Of a stretch of 32,751 nucleotides of DNA, positions 26,828-32,751 are shown in pieces. The notes under the pieces were generated by a model. The model searched no databases and was not told where the DNA came from. It worked only from the letters and a program-made list of their open reading frames with translations. This stretch comes from Pseudomonadota bacterium (GTDB lineage: Bacteria; Pseudomonadota; Gammaproteobacteria; Burkholderiales; Ga0077523), in assembly GCA_963205165.1 (NCBI GenBank), contig CAUJJX010000190.1, forward strand, positions 1-32,751. The letters run 5' to 3'. Made by a program: the position numbers and the translations under genes. Position 1 is the first letter of the stretch. Each line of letters starts with the position of its first letter.

Positions 26828-26833
26828 TAGAAT
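26828..26833 (+). promoter_or_regulatory. Candidate -10 element before the peroxiredoxin gene
   Basis: AGTTAGAATCGGCC contains TAGAAT at 26828-26833, in the 99-nt gap between the divergent oxygenase and peroxiredoxin genes. No good -35 is visible 16-18 nt upstream. The same TTAGAAT heptamer occurs before dapA and fliL. The peroxiredoxin Shine-Dalgarno is probably GGGAG further downstream. Confidence 0.35.
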
Positions 26834-26864
26834 CGGCCGCGAAGTGCCGAGGGAGCCGACGTTC

Positions 26865-27332
26865 ATGTTGAAGCCTGGAGAGACTGCGCCGCGCTTCGAA
26901 CTGCCGGACGCAGACATGGAAATGGTGAGCCTCGACGCCTTCCTCGGCAAGCACAACGTGGTTCTCTTTTTCTACCCGAAGGACGACTCGCCCGCCTGCA
27001 TTCTCGAGGCGATCGGCTTCAGCGATCTCGACGACGAATTCCGCAGCGCCGGCGCTGCCGTGCTCGGCGTCAGCATGGACGACTGTCTCTCCCACGGAGC
27101 GTTTCGCGACAAGCACGGGCTTGCCGTGCAACTGCTCTCGGATGACGACGGCGAGGTGTGTGCGCGCTACGGCGTGCTCCACGACAAGGAACTGGAGGGG
27201 CGCCGCAGACGCTGCGTGCAACGCTCCACGTTCATCATCGGTCGCGATGGCCGGGTCGTGTCTGCCCAGTACGGCGTGACGGCCCGCGGCCACGCGGCAG
27301 AAGTTCTCAATCTGGTGAAGGGGATGGCATGA
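26865..27332 (+). CDS. Thioredoxin-dependent peroxiredoxin, Bcp/PrxQ type
   Basis: This enzyme reduces hydrogen peroxide and organic peroxides with a reactive cysteine. The 155-aa length fits Bcp/PrxQ. The peroxidatic Cys45 lies in PKDDSPACILEA, a variant of the usual DDTPGCTTEA, and the supporting Arg120 is in QRSTFIIGRDG. Candidate resolving cysteines are Cys74 (MDDCLSH), Cys99 and Cys117, none in the classic PrxQ position five residues after the first. The ATG at 26865 gives the family N-terminus (LKPGETAPRFELPDAD); the 678-aa track ORF is an extension through antisense shadow. It is coupled to slyD by an ATGA overlap. Confidence 0.93.
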   Translation: MLKPGETAPRFELPDADMEMVSLDAFLGKHNVVLFFYPKDDSPACILEAIGFSDLDDEFRSAGAAVLGVSMDDCLSHGAFRDKHGLAVQLLSDDDGEVCARYGVLHDKELEGRRRRCVQRSTFIIGRDGRVVSAQYGVTARGHAAEVLNLVKGMA

Positions 27333-27814
27333 GCCTGACGATCGGCAAGAACACTGTGGTTTCTCTCGAGTACGAATTGGTCGATGCGGATGGCGCCCTG
27401 ATCGAGAAGACGGACGCGCCCATCAGCTACCTGCACGGTGGCCACGACGGGATCTTCCCCCGCGTCGAGGAAGCCCTCGACGGCAAGCAGGCGGGTCACA
27501 CCTGCGAAGTGAAGCTCGAACCCGACGACGCATTCGGCGAATACGATGCATCGAACATCCGCGTCGAGCCGCGCGACATGTTCCCGAAGAACGTCGCCGT
27601 GGGCATGCAGTTCCAGGGCTCCGCGCAGGGTTCGGATCACGTGGTGCTCTATACCGTGACCGACGTCGCCGACGACAAGGTCGTCGTCGATGCGAACCAT
27701 CCGCTCGCCGGCAAGACGGTCACGTTCAAGTGCACCGTCAAGGATGTCCGCAAGGGCACTGCCGAAGAGATCACGCACGGTCACGTGCACGGCGAGGGTG
27801 GCCATCACCACTGA
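27329..27814 (+). CDS. slyD: FKBP-type peptidyl-prolyl cis-trans isomerase, SlyD-like
   Basis: The 161-aa protein is a SlyD-type prolyl isomerase with chaperone activity. The FKBP half (NTVVSLEYELVDADGALIEKTDAPISYLHGGHDGIFPRVEEALDG) is interrupted by the insert-in-flap chaperone domain (about 70-125) and resumes with ANHPLAGKTVTFKCTVKDV. The C-terminus is histidine-rich (HGHVHGEGGHHH) but much shorter than the nickel-binding tail of E. coli SlyD, so metal handling may be limited. It overlaps the peroxiredoxin stop by 4 nt and is followed 17 nt later by a strong bidirectional terminator. Confidence 0.94.
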   Translation: MSLTIGKNTVVSLEYELVDADGALIEKTDAPISYLHGGHDGIFPRVEEALDGKQAGHTCEVKLEPDDAFGEYDASNIRVEPRDMFPKNVAVGMQFQGSAQGSDHVVLYTVTDVADDKVVVDANHPLAGKTVTFKCTVKDVRKGTAEEITHGHVHGEGGHHH

Positions 27815-27831
27815 TCGTCGCGCAGCACAGA

Positions 27832-27869
27832 CATGAAAAAAGCCGGGATGAATCCCGGCTTTTTTCATG
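27832..27869. terminator. Bidirectional terminator between slyD and pqqE
   Basis: CATGAAAAAAGCCGGGAT (27832-27849) and ATCCCGGCTTTTTTCATG (27852-27869) are a perfect 18-bp inverted repeat with a 2-nt GA centre. A6 and T6 flank the GC-rich core, so it reads as stem plus U-tract on both strands and serves the convergent slyD and pqqE transcripts. Confidence 0.93.
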
Positions 27870-27897
27870 GTGCGTTCCGATCCGGATCGATCGCGAA

Positions 27898-29070
27898 CTA
27901 CGTGGTCGGCGTCGCCTCCGCCGCCTTGGTCGCGGCCTCCGCGAGTGCCCGCGAATTGCGGTCGTCGCGAAACACGATCGGCTTCATGTTCGATGCAACC
28001 TGCGGCAACTGCGCCTTCGCGACCTGCTCCGTGATCAGGTGGTGATGCGGTGACAGATCGCACACCGGGTCGGCATTGGTCGCATCACCGGTGAGCATGA
28101 AGGCCTGACAGCGGCAGCCGCCGTAGTCCTTTTCCTTCTCGGGGCAGGACCGGCAGGGTTCCTTCATCCAGTCGTCGCCGCGATACGTGTTGAAGGCCGG
28201 CGAATCGTTCCAGATCCAGCCGAGCTCGTGATCGCGGACGTTCGGGAACTCGATGCCGGGCAGCATCCGCGCCTCGTGGCACGGCAGCACGACACCGTCG
28301 GCCGCGATGTTCACGAAGATCGAACCCCAGCCGTTCATGCACGCCTTCGGACGCGTCTCGTAGTAGTCCGGGTTGACGAAGTAGATCTTCATCCTGTCCC
28401 CGACTTTCTCGCGGAACGCATTCGTCACGGCCTCAGCGCGGACGAGCTGGTCGCGCGTCGGCATGAGCTGCTCGCGGTTCTGCATGGCCCACGCGTAGAA
28501 CTGCGTGTTGGCCAGCTCGACGTATTCCGCGCCGAGCTGCTCGGCCATCTCCAGGATCTGCTGCGTGTGATCGAGGTTGTGCCGGTGCATCACGCAGTTG
28601 AAGACCATCGGGTAGTCGTACTTCTGGATCAGCTCGGCCGCGCGTTTCTTCAGCTCGAAGGTCTTCGTGCTCGAGATCCAGTCGTTCATCTCGCGCGTGG
28701 AATCCTGGAAGGACAGCTGGATGTGGTTCAGCCCGCCTTCCTTGAAGGCTGCGATGCGCTTCTCGGTGAGCCCGATGCCCGACGTGATGAGGTTCGTGTA
28801 GTAGCCGAGCCGGCCGGCCTCCGCGACGATGATCTCGAGGTCGTCGCGCATGAGCGGTTCACCGCCCGACAGGCCGAGCTGCACGAGCCCGAGTTCACGT
28901 CCCTGCCGCAGCACGCGGATCCAGTCGTCGGTCGAAAGCTCGGGGCCGAACTTCGTGTAGTCGACCGGGTTGTAGCAGAACACGCAGTGCAGCGGGCACT
29001 TGTACGTGAGCTCCGCGTTCAGCCAGTGCGGCTTAGGCACTGGCGCGCGGACGGATCCAGCCGTTTCCAT
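27898..29070 (-). CDS. pqqE: PqqA peptide cyclase (radical SAM)
   Basis: PqqE joins the Glu and Tyr side chains of PqqA by a radical SAM carbon-carbon crosslink, the first step of PQQ synthesis. The 390-aa protein has the SAM cluster motif CPLHCVFC (Cys25, Cys29, Cys32), GLSGGEPLM, and a C-terminal SPASM domain with auxiliary-cluster cysteines ([40 protein letters not shown]). The ATG at 29070 is chosen because GGAGG lies 6 nt upstream; the track start is 28 codons further out in pqqD shadow. It overlaps the end of pqqD by 38 nt and is last in the pqq operon. Confidence 0.97.
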   Translation of the reverse strand: METAGSVRAPVPKPHWLNAELTYKCPLHCVFCYNPVDYTKFGPELSTDDWIRVLRQGRELGLVQLGLSGGEPLMRDDLEIIVAEAGRLGYYTNLITSGIGLTEKRIAAFKEGGLNHIQLSFQDSTREMNDWISSTKTFELKKRAAELIQKYDYPMVFNCVMHRHNLDHTQQILEMAEQLGAEYVELANTQFYAWAMQNREQLMPTRDQLVRAEAVTNAFREKVGDRMKIYFVNPDYYETRPKACMNGWGSIFVNIAADGVVLPCHEARMLPGIEFPNVRDHELGWIWNDSPAFNTYRGDDWMKEPCRSCPEKEKDYGGCRCQAFMLTGDATNADPVCDLSPHHHLITEQVAKAQLPQVASNMKPIVFRDDRNSRALAEAATKAAEATPTT

Positions 29071-29335
29071 GGGCGACCTCCAGAAAGTCGACGACATCGG
29101 AGCGCAGGTCGGGTGCGCCGGGGAATGCTTCCTGAAGCGCGGCGACGATCGCATTGAGACTGCGCGTGCCGTCGATGCGCTTGAATATCTCGCCGCCGCT
29201 GCCCGGCAGCTTCACCATCCCTTCGGGGAACAGCAGGACGTGGCAGTCCTGGGCGGGTTCCCACTGGAAGCGGTGGTACTTCGCGACGTCGATCGGGGTG
29301 TCGTGATCGAACGGGACGCGCTTCGGTTCGGCCAT
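29033..29335 (-). CDS. pqqD: PQQ biosynthesis peptide chaperone PqqD
   Basis: PqqD binds the PqqA precursor peptide and presents it to PqqE. The 100-aa protein has the expected winged-helix RRE-type pattern ([42 protein letters not shown] and [15 protein letters not shown]). The ATG at 29335 shares one base with the pqqC stop (TGATG); the track ORF of 242 aa extends back through pqqC in another frame. The last 38 nt also encode the start of pqqE and hold its ribosome binding site. Confidence 0.94.
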   Translation of the reverse strand: MAEPKRVPFDHDTPIDVAKYHRFQWEPAQDCHVLLFPEGMVKLPGSGGEIFKRIDGTRSLNAIVAALQEAFPGAPDLRSDVVDFLEVAHGNGWIRPRASA

Positions 29336-30054
29336 CAGGCGATCTTCCTGTCGCCGATGCCGTAGTTGACCATCATCGCGTCGCACATGGTCCAGAGCAC
29401 ATCGAGCTTGAACTGCAGGATCTCCAGCGCGCGTTCCTGCTGCTCGCGCGTGCGGAAATGGTCGAGCGTCACGCGGAGGCCGTGCTGCACGTCGCGCCGT
29501 GCTTCCGAGAGGCGCTTGCGGAAATACGCGTAGCCGGCCTGGTCGATCCACGGATAGTGCTGCGGCCAGTTGGCGAGGCGCTCCTTGTGGATCTCGGGCG
29601 CGAACATCTCGGTCAGCGACGAGCACACGGCTTCCTGCCACGGACGCGTGCGACCGAAATTGATGTACGCGTCGACGGCGAATCGCACGCCGGGCAGCAC
29701 GTATTTCAGCGACGTCACGTCGTCCCGCGGGATGCCGACGGCGTCCGCGAGCGTGAGCCACGCCTCGATGCCGCCCTCGTCGCCCTGCGTGCCGTCGTGG
29801 TCGATGATCCGCTGGATCCAGAGCCGGCGATGGTCGCGGTCGGGCATGTTCGCCATGATCGCGGCGTCCTTGATGGGGATCGCGATCTGGTAATAGAAGC
29901 GGTTGCAGACCCAGCCGCGGATCTGTTCCTTCGTGAGGCCGCCGCTGTTCATCGCGACGTGGTACGGGTGATAGATGTGATAGCGCTCACCCTTCGCGCG
30001 CAGCCGCTGCTCGAATTCTTCCGCGCTCCACGGCAGGTTCTCGGCGATGCCCAT
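29335..30054 (-). CDS. pqqC: Pyrroloquinoline-quinone synthase PqqC
   Basis: PqqC catalyses the final cofactor-free ring closure and oxidation to PQQ. The 239-aa protein is a heme-oxygenase-fold enzyme with the conserved blocks [52 protein letters not shown] and [13 protein letters not shown], containing the active-site His and Tyr residues known for the family. I prefer ATG 30054, which is preceded by ACGGAGA; the track uses GTG 30075, which overlaps the pqqB stop (GTGA) and would add seven residues. Either start keeps the whole enzyme. Confidence 0.96.
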   Translation of the reverse strand: MGIAENLPWSAEEFEQRLRAKGERYHIYHPYHVAMNSGGLTKEQIRGWVCNRFYYQIAIPIKDAAIMANMPDRDHRRLWIQRIIDHDGTQGDEGGIEAWLTLADAVGIPRDDVTSLKYVLPGVRFAVDAYINFGRTRPWQEAVCSSLTEMFAPEIHKERLANWPQHYPWIDQAGYAYFRKRLSEARRDVQHGLRVTLDHFRTREQQERALEILQFKLDVLWTMCDAMMVNYGIGDRKIA

Positions 30055-30071
30055 GCTGGTTGTCTCCGTGT

Positions 30072-30986
30072 TCACAGTTCGATGTCCATGCCGTCGTACG
30101 AGACCTCGATGCCGGCGCGATCGAGTTCGGCACGCTGCGGCGAGTCCTCGTCGAGGATCGGATTGGTGTTGTTGATGTGGATGAGGATCTTCCGGCCGGC
30201 CCGCAGCGGACGCAGCACCTCGATCATGCCGGCGGGGCCGGATTGCGGCAGGTGGCCGATGTCGCGCGCGCGCTTCTTCGAGATGCCGAGCGTGACCATC
30301 TCGTCGTCCGTCCAGAAGGTGCCGTCGACCATGACGCAGTCGGCTTCTTCCATCAGCGGGACGATGTGCGGCTCGATCTCGCCGAGGCCCGGCGCGTAGA
30401 ACAGCGTGCGGCCGGTGCGCGTGTCGCGGATGCGCATCCCGATGTTGTCGCCGATGTGCGGATTGTCGCGATGGGGCGAGTAGGGCGGCGCCTTGCTCTT
30501 GAGCGGCACCGCCGTGAATTCGAGATGCTCGCCACCCACCGGCTGGAAGCTCTCGCCCGACGCGATCGGCAGCTGGTGCCAGTTCACGCCGCAGTAGTGC
30601 CCGAGGATGTTGAACAGCGGATTGCCGGTCGTCATGTCCTCGCGGACCATGTCCGTGCAGTACAGCTCGAGCGGCTTGCCCTCGCGCAGCATCAGCAGGC
30701 CCGTCGTGTGATCGATCTGGCCGTCCATCAGGACGACCGAGCGGATGCCCGTGTCGCGCAGCGCGCGCGCCGGCTGCAGCGCCGGAAAGCTGCGGATCTG
30801 CTGGAGGATGTCGGGCGATGCGTTGAACAGCACCCAGTCGGTGCCGTTGCCGCTCACCGTGATCGACGACTGCGTGCGCGCCTTCGCGCGGAGCGTGCCC
30901 TTGCGCAGACCGTCACAGTTGGGACAGTTGCAGTTCCACTGCGGGAAACCGCCGCCGGCGGCGGCGCCGAGTACGCGAATCTTCAT
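30072..30986 (-). CDS. pqqB: PqqB, metallo-beta-lactamase-fold PQQ biosynthesis hydroxylase
   Basis: PqqB is an MBL-fold metalloprotein that hydroxylates the tyrosine-derived part of the PqqE/PqqF product. The 304-aa length is standard. The N-terminus [24 protein letters not shown] is diagnostic, with the zinc-site cysteines, followed by [31 protein letters not shown] and the terminal [14 protein letters not shown]. The start is ATG 30986; the track adds 41 unrelated residues from the pqqA-pqqB spacer. It begins 236 nt after the pqqA stop, beyond a strong hairpin. Confidence 0.97.
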   Translation of the reverse strand: MKIRVLGAAAGGGFPQWNCNCPNCDGLRKGTLRAKARTQSSITVSGNGTDWVLFNASPDILQQIRSFPALQPARALRDTGIRSVVLMDGQIDHTTGLLMLREGKPLELYCTDMVREDMTTGNPLFNILGHYCGVNWHQLPIASGESFQPVGGEHLEFTAVPLKSKAPPYSPHRDNPHIGDNIGMRIRDTRTGRTLFYAPGLGEIEPHIVPLMEEADCVMVDGTFWTDDEMVTLGISKKRARDIGHLPQSGPAGMIEVLRPLRAGRKILIHINNTNPILDEDSPQRAELDRAGIEVSYDGMDIEL

Positions 30987-31087
30987 CGATGGATTCCGTG
31001 ACGGCCCCGGAGGGCCGGACTGGTGTGGAGCCGCGGCATTGCGCAGCGGCTGACTGAATCGGGGTGATCTCTCGTGAGGCGCACATG

Positions 31088-31122
31088 ATGCGGCATGCGC
31101 ATGCAACAAGCCGATGCCGCAT
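31088..31122 (-). repeat. Inverted repeat in the pqqA-pqqB spacer
   Basis: ATGCGGCAT (31088-31096) and ATGCCGCAT (31114-31122) are a perfect 9-bp inverted repeat with a 17-nt loop, which itself contains GCATGC. With the hairpin at 31177-31206 it makes the 236-nt leader of pqqB strongly structured. No function is known to me. Confidence 0.5.
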
Positions 31123-31176
31123 GCCTCGCGACAGATCGCCGGAAGACCGGATCGCCTTGCGGCCGATCGTCGAAGA

Positions 31177-31206
31177 CGCGAAGGCCCCGTTGAAGGGGCC
31201 TTCGCG
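31177..31206 (-). terminator. Hairpin (attenuator-like) between pqqA and pqqB
   Basis: CGCGAAGGCCCC (31177-31188) and GGGGCCTTCGCG (31195-31206) make a perfect 12-bp stem with a GTTGAA loop, beginning 16 nt after the pqqA stop on the minus strand. Only a weak TCTT follows, so partial termination or 3'-end protection of a pqqA transcript is more likely than full termination. This would let pqqA be made in excess over pqqBCDE. Confidence 0.7.
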
Positions 31207-31222
31207 CGTCACCACGCCGCGA

Positions 31223-31294
31223 TCAGCGGTTGGCGATGTACATCGTGACTTCGAAGCCGAAACGCATTTCGGTGTACTCAGGCTTGCTCCACAT
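31223..31294 (-). CDS. pqqA: PQQ precursor peptide PqqA
   Basis: This 23-aa peptide is the substrate from which PQQ is built, and is too short for the ORF track. It begins MWSKPEYTEMRF and contains the essential E-V-T-M-Y motif, whose Glu (residue 15) and Tyr (residue 19) are crosslinked by PqqE; it ends IANR. GGAGG (31300-31304) lies 5 nt before the ATG. It heads the minus-strand pqqABCDE set. No pqqF protease gene is in the window, so cleavage of the peptide must rely on a protease elsewhere. Confidence 0.97.
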   Translation of the reverse strand: MWSKPEYTEMRFGFEVTMYIANR

Positions 31295-31425
31295 GACAAC
31301 CTCCGAATGTTAGAGTTGAAATGACTCGCGCGAAGTTCTTGTGGTCTGTTGTCCGACCGTCGCGCTTTCCGTGATCCGCCGTCGACCCCTCTCCGAGACG
31401 CTGCGCCGATCGCGCCCCGCTCATC

Positions 31426-31444
31426 GATTCGTTCCCGTCGAATC
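31426..31444. repeat. Dyad GATTCG-N7-CGAATC in the pqqA / TonB-like divergent region
   Basis: A perfect 6-bp inverted repeat with a 7-nt spacer lies about 130 nt upstream of the pqqA start and 90 nt upstream of the TonB-like start. The 19-nt span and spacing suit a dimeric regulator, but short dyads also arise by chance. Confidence 0.35.
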
Positions 31445-31503
31445 ACGGTCGTTAGTGTCTTGGATGCACCTGCTCGTTCCCACGAAAAAATCATCAAAGA
31501 GCG

Positions 31504-31520
31504 CTCATGATTTTCATGAG
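31504..31520. promoter_or_regulatory. 17-bp palindrome, candidate operator
   Basis: CTCATGA-TTT-TCATGAG is a perfect 7-bp inverted repeat around TTT, placed 11 nt before the GTG of the TonB-like ORF, in a locally AT-richer stretch (31482-31520). The form suits a helix-turn-helix dimer or a short RNA hairpin at the ribosome site. No known regulator box is matched with certainty. Confidence 0.5.
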
Positions 31521-31531
31521 AACCGGACCTC

Positions 31532-32751
31532 GTGCGTGATCCCCTGAGCACGTCGTCGGGCTCGGCGAACGATCCCGGCGCGTCCGGTGTCGCGGCCGCG
31601 CGCACGCTCGATGGCGCGTCGGCCCGCGGTGATGCGGTCGGTGCGGCGTCGGGCCGCAGTCCGATCGGCGCGTCGGCCGATCGCGCCGCGACGGTTGTCG
31701 TGACCGAGTGGTACGAGGAACGTACCTTCCGCTACGCGCTGATCGCATCGCTCGTCGCGCACATCGCGTTCGTCGTGTGCGGCCCGTCGCTGAAGACGCC
31801 GACGCCACCGCCGCGCAAGGCGATCGAAGTGCGCCTGATCGAAGCGCCACCACCACCGCCGCCGCCCGAACCCGAACCGCCCGAGCCGGTGCCCGAACCG
31901 CCGAAGGTGGTCATCCCGAAGAAGGTCGCGGCGAAGCAGGTGCCGTCGAAGAAGACCGAGGCGAGGAAGACCGCGGTGAAGCCCGGTACGCCCCCCGCGC
32001 CGACGCCTCCGCAGCGGATCATTCCCGCACCGCAGCCGATGCCCGCGATCGCGCGACCGACGCCTGCGCCGCCGCGCGTCGACCGCCAGGCGCCGACGCC
32101 GACCGTCGCGCGTCCCGAGGCGCAGCCGCTGCCGCAACTCGCCGCGCGGCCCGATCTCGCGCCGCGTCCCGACCTGCCCGCACCGCGACGGGCCGATGCG
32201 CCCGTCCTCGCCGATGCACCTGCGCGGCCGGCGGTGGCGGCCCCGCGCGCCGACGCACGTCCCGACCTGCCGCGACTCGAGGCGCGCCCCGCCATCGCAC
32301 CGCCGACCGTGCAGCCGCAACTGCGCGCCGATGCGCGACCGGAACCGCATCGCGACGTCCGTCCCGAGGTCCGGTCGCCGACCGCGCCGACGATCGCCGC
32401 ATCACCCGACGCGCCGCGCCCGCAGCTGCGTGACGATGCGGCGGCGCTGCCTTCCGTGGCACGTCCGGCGCCGGCGGCAGTGCCGCGACCCGAGGCCCGG
32501 CCGGATGTGCAGTCCATCGCGAGACCATCGCTCGCGCCGGCCCCCGCGGTCGCGTCGCACGCCGAGCCCCGTCATGCGGCTGCCGATCCATTGCCCGCGC
32601 GCCCGGTGCTGCGCGACGCGCCGACCGCGCCGCGTCCGGAGATCCGCCCCGAACTCCAGGCGCCGGCGCGTCCGTCGCTCGCGCCCGCGGTCGCGTCGCA
32701 CGCCGAGCCCCGTCACGCCGCGGCCGATCCTTCAGCCGCGCGCCCGGTGCT
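31532..32751 (+). CDS. TonB-like envelope protein with very long Pro/Ala/Arg-rich linker (3' partial)
   Basis: A frame open from GTG 31532 to the end of the window (over 400 codons) is missing from the ORF track because it has no stop. A 56-residue Ser/Ala/Gly-rich N-terminus precedes VTEWYEERTFRYALIASLVAHIAFVV, a single N-terminal membrane anchor, then KAIEVRLIEAPPPPPPPEPEPPEPVPEPPK, the typical TonB proline-glutamate/lysine start. Next comes a long linker dominated by RPDLAPRPDLP, ARPEA and similar motifs with internal repeats. The C-terminal TonB domain is beyond the window, so energy transduction is inferred; a TolA-like or other spanning protein is possible. GTG 31700 (TEWYEERTF) is an alternative start. 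Minus-strand ORFs here are shadows of the repeats. Confidence 0.75.
   Translation, partial: MRDPLSTSSGSANDPGASGVAAARTLDGASARGDAVGAASGRSPIGASADRAATVVVTEWYEERTFRYALIASLVAHIAFVVCGPSLKTPTPPPRKAIEVRLIEAPPPPPPPEPEPPEPVPEPPKVVIPKKVAAKQVPSKKTEARKTAVKPGTPPAPTPPQRIIPAPQPMPAIARPTPAPPRVDRQAPTPTVARPEAQPLPQLAARPDLAPRPDLPAPRRADAPVLADAPARPAVAAPRADARPDLPRLEARPAIAPPTVQPQLRADARPEPHRDVRPEVRSPTAPTIAASPDAPRPQLRDDAAALPSVARPAPAAVPRPEARPDVQSIARPSLAPAPAVASHAEPRHAAADPLPARPVLRDAPTAPRPEIRPELQAPARPSLAPAVASHAEPRHAAADPSAARPV
32543..32715 (+). repeat. In-frame direct repeat within the TonB-like linker
   Basis: A 32-nt sequence beginning CCCGCGGTCGCGTCG occurs identically at 32543-32574 and 32684-32715, 141 nt (47 codons) apart. 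Flanking bases are also similar (SLAPA before, AAADP and ARPVL after), so the unit of duplication is larger than the exact match and continues to the window end. Confidence 0.85.

Noticed and set aside
25296-27332. 678-aa plus-strand ORF extending the peroxiredoxin upstream
   Set aside because: Only the last 155 codons are peroxiredoxin; the rest is antisense to the JmjC oxygenase and has no domain.
31514-32716. Several minus-strand Gly/Arg-rich ORFs (31514-32350, 31732-32517, 32019-32591, 32402-32716) and the plus ORF 31708-32433
   Set aside because: They are alternative-frame readings of the repetitive TonB-like linker, which has a coherent membrane anchor and proline-rich start in its own frame.

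Overview
The window is GC-rich chromosomal DNA from a flagellated Gram-negative bacterium. The gene content and order (fleSR next to a split fliE-R cluster with sigma-54 promoters, dapA-bamC-WalJ-type hydrolase, bpt-aat, pqqABCDE) fit a proteobacterium, most likely a betaproteobacterium. The lineage is inferred from synteny and family resemblance, not from a marker gene. Coding density is very high. No gene-free stretch exceeds 300 bases; the longest, 295 nt, lies between fliK and fliL. I saw no tRNA, rRNA, CRISPR array, IS element or phage gene. Most long antisense ORFs in the track are GC-bias shadows.

Layout: (1) 1-2869 (+), the 3' part of a large hybrid histidine kinase cut by the window edge. 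(2) 6748-2922 (-), a compact run sodC, aat, bpt, enoyl-CoA hydratase family, pyrD, preceded by a good sigma-70 promoter (TTGACA-N17-TAAAAA). aat and bpt together form the bacterial N-degron tagging pathway. (3) 6921-9501 (+), fleS-fleR, the two-component activator of sigma-54 flagellar promoters. (4) 9583-16454 (+), fliEFGHIJK. One sigma-54 site lies just upstream of fliE and a perfect-consensus one lies just upstream of fliK. A terminator follows fliK. (5) 16750-21078 (+), fliLMNOPQR, followed by a small SAM methyltransferase translationally coupled to fliR. Together these genes build the MS ring, C ring/switch, export ATPase complex, hook-length ruler and export gate. (6) 21700-24568 (+), dapA, bamC and a WalJ/YycJ-like metallo-hydrolase. 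(7) 24993-24736 (-), a small Ala/Pro-rich lipoprotein built on four 30-bp tandem repeats. (8) 26765-25129 (-), a JmjC ribosomal oxygenase plus an overlapping unknown gene. (9) 26865-27814 (+), a peroxiredoxin and SlyD-type FKBP. An 18-bp-arm palindromic bidirectional terminator separates them from the next block. (10) 31294-27898 (-), pqqA-B-C-D-E for pyrroloquinoline quinone synthesis. The 23-codon pqqA is absent from the ORF track, and a 12-bp hairpin separates it from pqqB. (11) 31532-32751 (+), a long TonB-like ORF running off the window, also absent from the track, divergent from pqqA.

I did not find a clearly new multi-gene system. The observations most worth a second look are the pqqA/TonB-like divergent region with its 17-bp palindrome and very long repetitive linker, the two-promoter architecture and terminator inside the flagellar cluster, the minisatellite lipoprotein, and the 164-aa unknown gene overlapping the JmjC oxygenase.
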